Positions 19,461 to 28,234 of a stretch of 64,000 nt of DNA are shown piece by piece. This DNA comes from UBA1563 sp037440065 (GTDB taxonomy: Bacteria; Bacteroidota; Ignavibacteria; Ignavibacteriales; Ignavibacteriaceae): NCBI GenBank assembly GCA_037440065.1, contig JBBIUV010000018.1, positions 186,001-250,000 of the forward strand, written 5' to 3'. Position 1 is the stretch's first letter, and each line of letters begins with the position of its first letter. The position numbers and the translations under genes are program-made. Under the pieces are notes generated by a model. That model ran no database searches, had not been told where the DNA came from, and was given only the letters and a program-made list of their open reading frames with translations.

Positions 19461-19489
19461 TTGACTATAAAGTCTGTGGAAACTAAGTT
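19461..19489 (+). promoter_or_regulatory. Predicted promoter of lipoprotein gene
   Basis: TTGACT at 19461-19466, a 17-base spacer, then TAAGTT at 19484-19489, 28 bases before the ATG at 19518. Same -35 text and spacer as at 2666. Confidence 0.4.
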
Positions 19490-19517
19490 ACAACTGTACT
19501 TTTACAAGGTTTAAAAA

Positions 19518-20954
19518 ATGAAGCACATTATGACTTTTAAACATCCACAGCTAAAGAAGCTATTTTCTTTTGCCGCAATTGTTTTTCTTCTTTCACTTCT
19601 TGTTGCCAGCTGCCAATCTCCTAATTCCCCGGTGGTCGATGGTTCTACGGGGGGAGGTCAGCAGAACCAAAATTCGGTAGTGACCATTAACGGAACAGTT
19701 ATAGATTCGGTTACACAACAAGCTGTTGATAGCGCTATTGTGCGGATTAATTACGGAACCGAGATTGTTACTTCTTCCAATTCTTATGGTAAATTCTCAG
19801 CAACTTTTACTTTATCCGCTGCAGATACCGTAACGATCTCAGTAATTAAATTTGGGTACTCGCTTACTGTTCAATCAGAAATTTATTCTCCGGGCGACAA
19901 CAAAACACCAACAATAAAATTGAAATCAAATTCAAATTCCTCCGGTAAAAGCGGACCTCCGGTAGCAATCTATTTGGTTTCTCAATCATCATTAAGTTTG
20001 GGCGTTAAAGGAAGCGGCGCGCTTGAATCCGGTAAAATAACTTTTCAGGTGATCGATTCGCTAGGTAAAGCAATCGATTTTGCCAACTCTATCGCCGTAA
20101 AATTTACAATTGGGTACGGACCCGGTGGCGGTGAGTTTTTAAGTCCCGATTCATCATACACAGATGCTAACGGTCAGGCTTCGGTATTTCTAACCAGCGG
20201 AACCAAAGCTGGAACAGTTCAGATTATTGCCAATATTTTAGTCGGGTCCAAAAAGGTTTCTTCAATTCCCGTTACGTATGCAATACACGGCGGCTTGCCG
20301 GATCAAACACATTTTTCAACAGGCCCGCAATATGTGAACATTCCGGGACTAGTAGTTTACGGTTATATTGATAAAATTACTGCATACGTTGGAGATAAAT
20401 ATGCCAATCCTGCTCGACCGAATACTCCCGTTTATTTTACTACCACAGGTGGAATAATTGTTGGTTCATCTAATACTGATGATCACGGACGTGCAACTGT
20501 TGATTTAATTTCTGCGGCTCCTGAACCAGTTGATGCAATTTTGGGACCCGGTTTTGCACGCGTTACAGCAACTTCATCTGATGAAAATTTTAATCTTGTA
20601 ACCTATACAATTCCGATCTTGTTTTCAGGTTCACCGTATATTACCTGTACTCCAAGTACTTTTGATATTCCGAATAGAGGAACGGAATTTTTTAATTACG
20701 AAGTTAAAGATCAATACAACAATCCACTATCGAGCGGACAATCAATAACCGTTGTTGTTGATGGAGACAATGTTAAAGGTCGTGGAGATATTTCGATGAA
20801 TTTGCCGGATACTCAAAGTAGAGGTTGGACTCAATTTTCTTTTTCAATTACCGATACCGACACGTTAGAAGTTCCAAGAAGTGTGAGTGTTTCAATTAAA
20901 ACTAGTGGTCCAAACGGTGGAACGAAATATTCTTTCTCGGGAATTGTCCGATAG
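19518..20954 (+). CDS. Lipoprotein with carboxypeptidase-regulatory-like and bacterial Ig domains
   Basis: A 478-residue surface lipoprotein. The signal peptide ends in the lipobox LLVASC with Cys32 as the lipidation site (from ATG 19518; ATG 19530 is an alternative start). Residues ~50-130 resemble a carboxypeptidase-regulatory-like beta-sandwich (VTINGTVIDSVTQQAVDSA). Then come two invasin/Big_1-type Ig-like repeats (~150-260 and ~270-375, each with a TDANGQASVFL- or TDDHGRATVDL-like signature) and a third degenerate unit. Probably an adhesin-like or structural envelope protein; no enzymatic site is visible. It is divergent from dapA. Confidence 0.75.
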   Translation: MKHIMTFKHPQLKKLFSFAAIVFLLSLLVASCQSPNSPVVDGSTGGGQQNQNSVVTINGTVIDSVTQQAVDSAIVRINYGTEIVTSSNSYGKFSATFTLSAADTVTISVIKFGYSLTVQSEIYSPGDNKTPTIKLKSNSNSSGKSGPPVAIYLVSQSSLSLGVKGSGALESGKITFQVIDSLGKAIDFANSIAVKFTIGYGPGGGEFLSPDSSYTDANGQASVFLTSGTKAGTVQIIANILVGSKKVSSIPVTYAIHGGLPDQTHFSTGPQYVNIPGLVVYGYIDKITAYVGDKYANPARPNTPVYFTTTGGIIVGSSNTDDHGRATVDLISAAPEPVDAILGPGFARVTATSSDENFNLVTYTIPILFSGSPYITCTPSTFDIPNRGTEFFNYEVKDQYNNPLSSGQSITVVVDGDNVKGRGDISMNLPDTQSRGWTQFSFSITDTDTLEVPRSVSVSIKTSGPNGGTKYSFSGIVR

Positions 20955-20958
20955 TTTT

Positions 20959-21732
20959 TCAAGCGAAATAATTAAGTAAAATTGCAGATGCCGAAGCCAC
21001 GTTAAGTGATTCGGCATTTCCTTCCCGCCTGCCGGGCGGGCAGGTTTTAGGAATAGTAATTTTATAATCAGATGCAGAAATTAATTCTGAAGATGGGCCT
21101 TCAGACTCGCTGCTTAAGCAAAGAATGAGTTTCTCCGGTTTTTCAATTTCGGAAAAAACTTTTCCTTCTAGATCACTGCAAAGAATTTCAAATCCAAGTT
21201 TTTTAAGATTTGTGAGATACGGAAGATCAACATTTTCAGAAACAGAAACATGAAAAAGTGAGCCCATACTCGCGCGAATCACTTTTGGGTTGAACAACTC
21301 CACACAATTTTTGCTAAGCAAGATTTGTCCAAATCCAAACCAATCGCAAGTACGGATGATCGTTCCAAGATTTCCGGGATCGGAAATATTTTCCAGATAA
21401 ATTATTTTGCGCGAAAGTAATTTGGGTTGTGCCTCATTTGTTGGGAATTGAAATACCGCTGCAACACCTTGAGGATGCTGGGTATCGCAGAGACGTTTAA
21501 AGTCTATGTTTCGGACAATCTCAACAGGAAAATCCTTCAGCAAAGAAAATACAAACTCTTCGTTCTTTTCATTGAATTCATAGGTAATTAAAATTACTTC
21601 ACATTGATAACGGCTCTGTTGAATTCCTTCCTCAACAAGTTTTTTCCCTTCAACAATAAATTTCTTTTCTTCCTGCCGGTGTTTTTTCTGAAGCAGGGAG
21701 CTGTAGTATTTTAGTTTAGTTTGTGTGATCAT
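20959..21732 (-). CDS. TrmH/SpoU-family rRNA or tRNA 2'-O-methyltransferase with in-frame insert
   Basis: A 257-residue SPOUT methyltransferase. The N-terminal substrate-binding domain (~1-95) is followed by the knotted SAM domain with NISDPGNLGTIIRTCDWFG (motif 1), VIRASMGSLFHV (motif 2) and GNAESLNVASASAILL (motif 3). Motif 3 normally reads IP-x2-G-x3-SLN; here IPK is followed by TCPPGRRE before the G, about seven extra residues encoded by the palindrome at 21024-21044. The insert lies at the SAM-binding knot, so activity may be altered, yet the frame is intact. It overlaps the DUF971 gene by four bases (ATGA), showing coupling. Confidence 0.88.
   Translation of the reverse strand: MITQTKLKYYSSLLQKKHRQEEKKFIVEGKKLVEEGIQQSRYQCEVILITYEFNEKNEEFVFSLLKDFPVEIVRNIDFKRLCDTQHPQGVAAVFQFPTNEAQPKLLSRKIIYLENISDPGNLGTIIRTCDWFGFGQILLSKNCVELFNPKVIRASMGSLFHVSVSENVDLPYLTNLKKLGFEILCSDLEGKVFSEIEKPEKLILCLSSESEGPSSELISASDYKITIPKTCPPGRREGNAESLNVASASAILLNYFA
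21024..21044. repeat. 21-bp GC-rich palindromic mini-element inside a coding gene
   Basis: A GC-rich quasi-palindrome beginning CCCGCCTGCC and ending GGCGGGCAGG. It can form alternative stems (CCTGCC/GGCAGG and CCCGCC/GGCGGG). Its length is a multiple of three and equals the size of the extra peptide in the methyltransferase. It stands out sharply from the AT-rich surroundings. Similar PGRRxG or PAGRQAG inserts occur in Bacteroidota-type proteins (recalled, not searched). Confidence 0.75.
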
Positions 21733-22067
21733 ATGAGCGCTTCGTAATTCTGTTTGGTACCATTTGACTGATCATTAGCTAATTGTTTCAGGTACTCCCA
21801 CGTGTATATCCCGGTGTCGTGTCCGTCCTTCCACCAGATTTGCAAAGCGTATTCACCAACCATTTTTAAGTTTTTGATAGTGTACATATCAGGATGCGCA
21901 ATCGGTAATTTGGGCGGGCGGTAACTGTGTAGCAAAATTGTTTCACCTTTACAACCGGCACATGGACACTCTTCGCGTAAATACCGAAGCTGTATTCTGC
22001 TTTCGCTAGAATCTTTCCACAGAATAGAAACTTCTTCTTTTTCTACTTTAATTGATTTTGGCTTCAT
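21729..22067 (-). CDS. DUF971 / gamma-butyrobetaine-hydroxylase-like N-terminal domain protein
   Basis: A 112-residue protein starting at MKPKSIKVEKEE; an upstream TTG-type extension to 22100 adds an unlikely N-terminus. The DUF971 signature is clear: LRYLREECPCAGCKGE with a CxxC zinc-type pair, and QIWWKDGHDTGIYTWEYL. Members are small proteins often tied to Fe-S cluster handling or Mrp-type genes (family association). It is the first gene of a two-gene unit with the methyltransferase. Confidence 0.85.
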   Translation of the reverse strand: MKPKSIKVEKEEVSILWKDSSESRIQLRYLREECPCAGCKGETILLHSYRPPKLPIAHPDMYTIKNLKMVGEYALQIWWKDGHDTGIYTWEYLKQLANDQSNGTKQNYEALI

Positions 22068-22193
22068 AATATTTTCTTTTTTACACCAGAAAATAAGCAT
22101 AGTTGGGGAATTATTCCGGTTAAGATTTTTTAACGAAGGTTTTCATCCTTATTTTTGCTAATAAAATTAGCAAAGGATGAGTTTTTAATACTT

Positions 22194-23465
22194 ATGATCG
22201 GTTTTTTGATTCTGATAATATTTATCTTCGCGGCGTTACTATCTCTTTCCGGGGCTGCTGTTATTAGTTATAATGAAGGAGAGAGTGGCAATGATAAAAT
22301 TTCGAAACGGATTAAAGCGCTACAGGAGAATATTGATGATATTTACGGTTTAATAGAAATTGCTGCCTCGTTTAGTTTACTATTAATCTCTTTCATCATA
22401 TTCTTTTACATTGACGCCGTAGTTGATGATTCATTCGTTTTGTTTGTTACTTCGATAAAGATCGGATTGATTGTAGTAAGCTTATTACTTTTGGCTTTAT
22501 GCCATTGGATTTTTATAGTACTTGTGCCGAAAGCTATCGGGGCAAAATATGCAGACACGATTGCTCCAAAGATAGTTTCGGTTTTTGCGCTGATCTTAAA
22601 GTTGTTTAAAATTCCGATTAGAGTTCTACTTTTTTTAACCAACTCAATCCTTCTTCCGCTCAAAACAAAAGGGAGATTCTCACATGGACACGCCTCGGAA
22701 GATGAGATACGTGTACTTATTTCGGAAGGGGTAAAATCGGGCGCAATTGATGAAGCCGAACACCAGATCATTGAAAATGTATTTGAATTTACAGATCTCA
22801 AAGCTAATGAAGTGATGATTCCGAGAACTGAAATGGTGGCGGTTGAATTAACCGATGACAACGATGCGATGGTGAAGGAGATTTTTCATACAGGACACAC
22901 CCTCGTTCCGATTTATCAAGATTCTTTAGACAACATCATTGGAATAATTCATATTAAAGATTTAATGCGATCTTTTGTTGAAAAGAAAAATATTGTCATA
23001 AGGAGCTTAATACGTCCGGTTTATTTTGTTCCGGAGACTAAATTGATCTCTGAAATTATGAAAGAAATGCAAAAGAGGAGCGAGCGAATCTCAATTGTAA
23101 CTGATGAATATGGAGGAACTGAAGGAGTTTTAACAATTGAGGACATTTTAAGTGAAATTGTAGGTGAGCTTTCTAGTGAGGGGAAAAACGTTTCCAACGA
23201 ATACTCCAAATTACCCGATGGTAACTTTTTAGTTTTAGGCTCGATTGATGTTGAAGATTTCAACGAAATATTTAATCATTCATTACCATATTCTGATGAA
23301 TATACAACAATCGCCGGATTCGTTGCCTTCCATACCGGGAAAATCCTAAATACGGGGGAAATCTTTCAATATCGAAACATCACTTTTGAATTGATAAAAA
23401 AAGTGAAACAAAAAATGGTTCAGTTCAAAATTTCGATAATTTCGCAAGAGGATGAGATCAAATAA
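22194..23465 (+). CDS. CorC/HlyC-type CNNM-CBS membrane protein
   Basis: A 423-residue protein, taking ATG 22194 as start, 14 bases after an AAAGGATG ribosome site; TTG 22155 is an in-frame alternative. The N-terminal CNNM/DUF21 membrane domain has three to four helices (~1-165). A CBS pair follows (~190-315; PRTEMVAV, RSERISIVTDEYGGTEGV), then a C-terminal CorC_HlyC domain (~335-420; YSKLPDGNFLVLGSIDVEDF). Related proteins affect Mg2+/Co2+ export or resistance. This is the last chromosomal gene before the integration site. Confidence 0.9.
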   Translation: MIGFLILIIFIFAALLSLSGAAVISYNEGESGNDKISKRIKALQENIDDIYGLIEIAASFSLLLISFIIFFYIDAVVDDSFVLFVTSIKIGLIVVSLLLLALCHWIFIVLVPKAIGAKYADTIAPKIVSVFALILKLFKIPIRVLLFLTNSILLPLKTKGRFSHGHASEDEIRVLISEGVKSGAIDEAEHQIIENVFEFTDLKANEVMIPRTEMVAVELTDDNDAMVKEIFHTGHTLVPIYQDSLDNIIGIIHIKDLMRSFVEKKNIVIRSLIRPVYFVPETKLISEIMKEMQKRSERISIVTDEYGGTEGVLTIEDILSEIVGELSSEGKNVSNEYSKLPDGNFLVLGSIDVEDFNEIFNHSLPYSDEYTTIAGFVAFHTGKILNTGEIFQYRNITFELIKKVKQKMVQFKISIISQEDEIK

Positions 23466-23523
23466 GCAAAAATATTTGGAAGACTGACGAAATACCCTTA
23501 ATTTTGTGTGCTAAAAAATTATT

Positions 23524-23596
23524 GCTGGAATAGCTCAATTGGCAGAGCAGCTGATTTGTAATCAGCAGGTTGCGGGTTCGAGTCCCATTTCCAGCT
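23524..23596 (+). tRNA. tRNA-Thr (anticodon UGU)
   Basis: A 73-base cloverleaf. The acceptor GCTGGAA (23524-23530) pairs with TTCCAGC (23589-23595), and T73 is the discriminator. D-arm GCTC/GAGC; anticodon stem GCTGA/TCAGC with loop TTTGTAA, anticodon TGT; T-arm GCGGG/CCCAT with one C-A mismatch at pair 50:64 and a terminal G-T. CCA is not encoded. The gene is the integration target: its 3' half from the last anticodon-stem base onward is part of a 51-bp repeat found again at 60271. Confidence 0.95.
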
Positions 23597-23604
23597 CAAA
23601 AAAG
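23554..23604 (+). repeat. Left attachment repeat (attL core), 51 bp
   Basis: Identical over 51 bases to 60271-60321. It runs from the anticodon loop through the tRNA 3' end into the A-tract of the terminator. The flanking bases differ immediately on each side (G versus T on the left, CCTCG versus GCTTG on the right), so these are the exact limits. Confidence 0.95.
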
Positions 23605-23640
23605 CCTCGAAAACAAACGATTTTCGGGGTTTTTTGTTTT
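23605..23640 (+). terminator. Terminator after tRNA-Thr supplied by the island
   Basis: Stem CCTCGAAAA (23605-23613) with TTTTCGGGG (23621-23629), one T-G pair, loop of seven, then a T-rich tail to 23640. It begins exactly where the repeat ends, so the element restores termination to the tRNA it interrupts. Confidence 0.8.
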
Positions 23641-23651
23641 AAAGCTTTCTG

Positions 23652-23667
23652 AGAATCCCGATTATTT
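23652..23667 (+). repeat. 16-bp terminal repeat, left copy
   Basis: AGAATCCCGATTATTT, also found at 60259-60274, where its last four bases run into the right attachment core. Both copies have the same orientation. It may mark an integrase-binding or former junction sequence. Confidence 0.6.
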
Positions 23668-23678
23668 TAAGGTTTAAA

Positions 23679-23698
23679 GTAGGGACTCGGTAGGGACT
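23679..23698 (+). promoter_or_regulatory. Candidate integrase arm sites, left end
   Basis: GTAGGGACT at 23679-23687 and again at 23690-23698, phased 11 bases. A matching pair with the same phasing (ATAGGGACT, GTAGGGAGT) lies at 60203-60222 near the other end. Paired phased direct repeats at both ends fit arm-type recombinase or Xis sites. Confidence 0.5.
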
Positions 23699-23912
23699 TT
23701 TTCAAAAACTCCTTCAATTCTACCAAACATTATTTTAATGAACACTCCAACAAGAAAGCTCTGGGATACCGTACCATTAAATTTGATGGATTTTGATATT
23801 AAGATTTTAACGGCTTTGAACTTTTGATATATGAAACCTATGAAAAATACTGGTCAAATTAAAATGGTTGATACCTCTTAAAAAAACTTAATATACATTT
23901 TATTAGAAGAAA

Positions 23913-23936
23913 GCTTCCCACGATCAAGAGGGAAGC
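23913..23936 (-). terminator. Terminator of ardC
   Basis: Stem GCTTCCC (23913-23919) with GGGAAGC (23930-23936), ten-base loop, followed on the minus strand by TTTCTTCTAAT, 18 bases past the ardC stop. Confidence 0.7.
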
Positions 23937-23954
23937 GTAAATTTGATTAAAGAT

Positions 23955-24812
23955 TTAAGCAGCTTCTTTCAGTTCCTTAGCTTCGAAATAAGCTTTGGTT
24001 AAGAACTCAACCGCTTTAGAAGCTGAGGTAATAGCTCCGGGAATGAACGTCTTATCAAGTTTCCCGTACTCGATCCAGTCCTGGATGTACGCTGCGGAAT
24101 TCTCAAACGTATTCTCAATTCCGCAAAGAGCACAAAGAAAACTTGATCCGAACTCTGCGATTAATTCCTCCTTTGCGTAAGCGATGGTTTTATTATCCGC
24201 GTTAAGCTCTCTTTGCATTTCCTTTCCACTCCAATGAACTATTTCATGGAAGAACGTTGAATAATACTCCTCCGGAGAAGTGAACTGTTTACTGCTCGGC
24301 ATAATGATATCATGCAGACTTGGACGATATGAAGCTTTGATGGGATGGAATGAAGTTATGATATTCTTTTCAAGGATGATCGAATCAAGTAAAGACTGAG
24401 CATCTTCATGAATTTGTATTTCCGGTACACCGGTGTAATCCGTTTGAGAGATATTGAAAACATAATAGAACTTCGCTATCATCCGTCTTCTTGACTCAAT
24501 TTCTTCGGTAGTAACATTCACTTCCGAAACTTGATCCGTTTTCCAAAAGATGACTTGACTTCCTTTGCTTCCCTTATTGATCTTCAATCCCTTTTGAGAA
24601 GCTTGTAAGAAGGTTAAGAATCCCGGATTAGTGAAGTTATTGTCGATCATTGTCCCGAACAAGCTGAAGAGATTCATACCGCTGTATCGGCGCTTACTGA
24701 CAAAATTATGAGGCAGAGAAACCCTCCAAGTTTGTCTCCAGGAAAGCTTTCCGGTCTCTAAAATTGAAATGATCTTATTTGAGATTTGTGCTGAGAATTC
24801 TGAGTAGTTCAT
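23955..24812 (-). CDS. ArdC-like anti-restriction protein / zincin metallopeptidase
   Basis: A 285-residue protein of the ArdC (DUF1738) family common on plasmids and integrative elements. The N-terminal ssDNA-binding-like domain (~1-130) carries LSWRQTW, RRYSGMN and KGSKGSQVIFWK. The C-terminal zincin-like domain (~150-285) has HEIVHWSG (HExxH) and KEELIAEFGSSFL, whose Glu is a likely third ligand. ArdC proteins protect incoming DNA from host restriction (family knowledge). It fits an element that itself brings restriction genes. Last gene of the minus-strand series; a terminator follows. Confidence 0.85.
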   Translation of the reverse strand: MNYSEFSAQISNKIISILETGKLSWRQTWRVSLPHNFVSKRRYSGMNLFSLFGTMIDNNFTNPGFLTFLQASQKGLKINKGSKGSQVIFWKTDQVSEVNVTTEEIESRRRMIAKFYYVFNISQTDYTGVPEIQIHEDAQSLLDSIILEKNIITSFHPIKASYRPSLHDIIMPSSKQFTSPEEYYSTFFHEIVHWSGKEMQRELNADNKTIAYAKEELIAEFGSSFLCALCGIENTFENSAAYIQDWIEYGKLDKTFIPGAITSASKAVEFLTKAYFEAKELKEAA

Positions 24813-24901
24813 GATATTGTTCCTTTGTAATTAATTGAAGTTTGATTTGTGTTAAATGAAAGCCGGAAAGCATTATGCTTCCCGGCTAAAAATTGTTGCG
24901 A

Positions 24902-25360
24902 TTACATCAATCGTTTTTCAACAAATGAGGTGTAACCCGAATTTGTAAAAATGATATGGTCGAAGACATTGATCTCGATTATTTTTCCCGATTCCACCAA
25001 TTTCTTAGTGATTGAAATATCTTCGTTGCTCGGTTCAAGATTTCCCGAAGGGTGGTTATGGGCAATGATGATATTTCTGCAAGTTGCGACTATTGCCCCT
25101 CTGAAGACCTCTCTTGGGTGTACTACGGAAGAATCAAGCGTTCCCTCTGAGACTACTTCAAACCCGATCACTCTGTTCTGAGAGTTGAGCCAAAAGACTA
25201 CGAACTTCTCTTTGACTTCATTTCTAAAGAGAAAAGAGAATTGAACGAAAACGTCTTGAGGTGAAGTGATCTTCATTTGGCAGTTAATTAGTTCGGGATA
25301 ACTTTCTTGAAGGTCTCTGAATTTCCAGGAGATTGTTTTTACAGATTTGGGATTAGTCAT
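24902..25360 (-). CDS. RadC-type JAB/MPN+ domain protein
   Basis: A 152-residue protein consisting of the RadC C-terminal JAB domain without the helix-hairpin-helix part of chromosomal RadC. The JAMM metal motif is complete: AHNHPSGNLEPSNED (HxH...S...D). An upstream Glu (FVVFWLNSQN then GFEVVSEGTLD) fits. Short RadC-like proteins are typical residents of plasmids and islands, often next to ardC as here. The biochemical role is not established; the name does not imply DNA repair. Confidence 0.88.
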   Translation of the reverse strand: MTNPKSVKTISWKFRDLQESYPELINCQMKITSPQDVFVQFSFLFRNEVKEKFVVFWLNSQNRVIGFEVVSEGTLDSSVVHPREVFRGAIVATCRNIIIAHNHPSGNLEPSNEDISITKKLVESGKIIEINVFDHIIFTNSGYTSFVEKRLM

Positions 25361-25422
25361 TGTCTTTGCCTTTCGTTAGGAGATTGAAAAAAGTGATTGA
25401 GCGATTAAATGAGATTGAGTGA

Positions 25423-25656
25423 TTAAAAACCGTATTCATACTCTTCATCCGGGTTTATCGGGAACATTGAGTAATTGATCACTGGTCGTTCCGGTTTAAG
25501 TTCTTTCATTTGTTCCGGGGTTAGTTCAATTCCTCCAAGCTGATTCTTGATGAAATCAAAAAGAGGGGCTCTTTTGATTTCAAGAGTATCGTTGTTTAAT
25601 GTTTTAGAAGATTGTTGTTTACTTTTTTTAGATTGGTTTTTAAGAGACTTTTTCAT
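25423..25656 (-). CDS. Small hypothetical protein upstream of RadC-like gene
   Basis: A 77-residue protein. A Lys/Ser/Gln-rich N-terminus (~1-25, likely disordered or nucleic-acid binding) is followed by an acidic C-terminus ending EEYEYGF. No family recognised. It sits 62 bases ahead of the RadC-like gene on the same strand, in a region where gene order suggests an early or transfer-related operon. The start has purine-rich upstream sequence. Moderate confidence that it is expressed. Confidence 0.55.
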   Translation of the reverse strand: MKKSLKNQSKKSKQQSSKTLNNDTLEIKRAPLFDFIKNQLGGIELTPEQMKELKPERPVINYSMFPINPDEEYEYGF

Positions 25657-26584
25657 TTTGTAGTTCCTTGTCTTTAGAATTTCTGAGATAATTGAGATTA
25701 AAGGTTATTTGAGATTCAGATGATGCCCGAAAAGAGATTAACGGTTTTGAGGAATTACATTTTTCAAAGAGGAATAAAATTTCAACTGCGTTGCCGTTCG
25801 CTTATCGCTGATTCGCTTTTGCTATTGTAAATCTTGGAATAGAGAAAAATGAGGGAGGTTTTCAGGTCAAAGAATGGTTTAAGAATCTTTATGTCTTGTT
25901 GCGTTGGATGTACCGAAAACACCAACAAATGAATGGTATCGAAGCGATTGAGGGGTTAAACTGCTTTTCACTTTCGATTTTTTCAAGTCCGCCAATAAAA
26001 TTAGAACATCTTTTTTATAGGGACTGCCGTTGATTTTCCATCGTGAAGTAAATGCGATAAAAAATGCCGGAGAGGAGATTAGCGGTTGGTAATTTTTATT
26101 GTGTTTACAAACGTGGAGCTGATGGAAAAATTGCTTTTCTCCCATAAAAAAGAGGTTCGTTGTGCTTTTGGCGGTGCTTAAGAGAAAGTGATGTACTTAA
26201 AACCCCTCTTCGAAGACCAATCATGGTGATGAAGGAACAGTTGTATTAAGAGACATAAAAAGGAATCGAAGTTAAATTGACCAATTAGAAAACCCCCTAA
26301 TCTCTATTCCCAATAGCGCGAAGAAAAGAGAGAAGCAACAGTTGAAATTTCTCTGAAGGAAAAATTCTAAACCCGATGTGATTATGGAGTAACTCTATAT
26401 TTATTACATATCAATGAATTGAAGTGGAATTGATTTTCGGAATGCGATCTTGTTGAAGTTGAGCCAGGAATAAAAGTATGGCGGTGGTTAGAATGAAGAG
26501 TTGTGAATACTTGAGAATCATTTTTTCTGTTTTTTGGGATAAAGCATACTTTTTTACTAAAAATTAAATTAGTTTTTACATTTA
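25657..26584. other. Long region without a supported gene
   Basis: About 930 bases. The only long frame is 25879-26145 on the minus strand, 88 residues with low-complexity composition and no recognisable motif; I do not accept it as a gene. Two similar short texts, GAGATTAACGG near 25735 and GAGATTAGCGG near 26075, suggest degenerate repeats. Otherwise I see nothing. Confidence 0.5.
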
Positions 26585-28234
26585 TTAAATCTTATAATTC
26601 TTAGTGGAAATCGTTGGTGGAATTTTAATTGACCAACGGAATAGAAGAATCGCAAAAAGACACATAACTAACAAAATTAGATAGTTCGTAAATAATGCAA
26701 GCTCTAATAATTCTGATTTCCATAGATAGAAAGATATTTCGAAACCCACCAGTGAGGTAAATAATTTTAGAATATCTTTCATCCGTAATTCTATTTTTTC
26801 ATTGAAAAAACGTTTTATATACCACCAAAAAGTGAATGGGAGAGAGATAAAACAAAGTGCAGTATTAATGTTCTTTAACCACGTCGCAGTTTGAACTCCA
26901 TCACGTTCAATATCAATTATCAGGGGTTGATTAGCATAATTTTGATTATTCATTCTACTGAAAGACAATGATGTACTGCTGCTGTCAACGATATGATTAT
27001 TATATGACCATATTTTAGAGATTGTCATTTCATTCGGCAAATTGATGCGGAGTACGTCTTCCCGGTTAAAATTAGATAAATATGTCGGATAGTAGCAGAA
27101 TCTGTAATTAAAATAATCTACTTTTTGAAGTCTACCCGTATTTAGAGGATTAAATGAAAGTTTTATTTTAAAATCAATAATTTGATCTTTATAAGAACCG
27201 TAAATAATATCGATAGTTTTATTTTTTACTTTTGAACGATAACTATCCTTATCAATACCAATATAGTAATAACAATAATTGTTTTCAGTTAAACCACTGC
27301 TAAGTATCTGTTCGAATTTAGTTGAGTCTATGGGAAAAGGTTTGTAATTTTTACCATCAATCGTTACTGACATTTCAGGAATTGTCGGAGTGAAACTCGC
27401 TGGTAGTGTAAAATGAAAACTTCCTCCTTTATAAAGGCTATCTGATTGTTGGAAGATATCCCATTCCTCTTCTAACCGATCAAGCTCTTTTAGATCAATT
27501 TGCCGATGAAATTCACTTATAAAGTCCGGGAATCTTTTCCGAATGATAAAATATCTTTTAATAGCTCCCAATAATTTCAAATTAGTGTTTATGTATTTCC
27601 TCTTAAGACTGAGAGAATTTGGTGAATTATAAGTAAGACTATATTCCGGGAAAATATTGCTCAATAAATAATAATTATTGGGAAGCAATTTTACATTAAT
27701 ATTTTCACTTAAAGCCCAGCTTTGCTCAGCCGGAGTAAAAATTTCGGGCATTTCGAGATTGTATGACTCAATATTTTTAAAAATTGAAGATTGATATTTT
27801 GATAATATATTATATCGATACACCCAACGAACATCTACTTCTTTATCAGTAGAATTCACATAGTTCAACAACGACTTTTTCAATTTTAAATAACATATAT
27901 TCATTCCATTTTCACGGAGTGATTTAATTTGAATTTCATCTTTTGAAATTTTTTGCCCATTTATTTTAAAAACGAGGATATAGATAGGATTGGGACTTTG
28001 AATGCCTCTTGAACAAATGATCATATCTACAGGTCTATCAATTGATAAAAACTCATCAACAATTACATTCCCACTGTCTGATATAACAATAGATGTATCT
28101 CTGATTGCATTTGGTAAGTTGTTTTTATCCCTTAGATTATTTAAGGAATATACAACTATGATGATTACGAAGAAGGCAATTAAATATAGAATTGTTGCAG
28201 TGTTTGAATTCTCTTGATTATAGTTTTTTTTCAC
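26585..28234 (-). CDS. Unknown membrane-anchored protein with large extracytoplasmic domain
   Basis: A 549-residue protein. One N-terminal membrane helix (~14-31) is followed by ~430 residues of beta-rich extracytoplasmic sequence containing an early DEFLSIDRPVD segment. Three hydrophobic segments come near the C-terminus (~455-475, ~490-510, ~515-540), with short Arg/Lys loops between. No cysteine-rich or catalytic motif is evident. The layout (anchor, long outside domain, C-terminal helices) loosely recalls DUF2207-like membrane proteins, but I do not claim that. It stands alone on the minus strand between two long non-coding stretches, and is visibly AT-rich. The function is unknown. Confidence 0.7.
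   Translation of the reverse strand: MKKNYNQENSNTATILYLIAFFVIIIVVYSLNNLRDKNNLPNAIRDTSIVISDSGNVIVDEFLSIDRPVDMIICSRGIQSPNPIYILVFKINGQKISKDEIQIKSLRENGMNICYLKLKKSLLNYVNSTDKEVDVRWVYRYNILSKYQSSIFKNIESYNLEMPEIFTPAEQSWALSENINVKLLPNNYYLLSNIFPEYSLTYNSPNSLSLKRKYINTNLKLLGAIKRYFIIRKRFPDFISEFHRQIDLKELDRLEEEWDIFQQSDSLYKGGSFHFTLPASFTPTIPEMSVTIDGKNYKPFPIDSTKFEQILSSGLTENNYCYYYIGIDKDSYRSKVKNKTIDIIYGSYKDQIIDFKIKLSFNPLNTGRLQKVDYFNYRFCYYPTYLSNFNREDVLRINLPNEMTISKIWSYNNHIVDSSSTSLSFSRMNNQNYANQPLIIDIERDGVQTATWLKNINTALCFISLPFTFWWYIKRFFNEKIELRMKDILKLFTSLVGFEISFYLWKSELLELALFTNYLILLVMCLFAILLFRWSIKIPPTISTKNYKI

Larger units (their letters stand above)
23605..23954. other. Non-coding left end of island
   Basis: About 350 bases without a supported gene. 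It holds the tRNA terminator, a 16-base sequence repeated at the right end (23652-23667), the paired GTAGGGACT sites (23679-23698), an AT-rich stretch, and the ardC terminator (23913-23936). Confidence 0.6.

Noticed and set aside
19305..19517. Possible lysine riboswitch ahead of dapA
   Set aside because: The spacer is AT-rich and shows no multi-helix junction or conserved L-box text.
25879..26145. 88-codon minus-strand open frame
   Set aside because: No recognisable domain, no operon context and a low-complexity, AT-driven composition.
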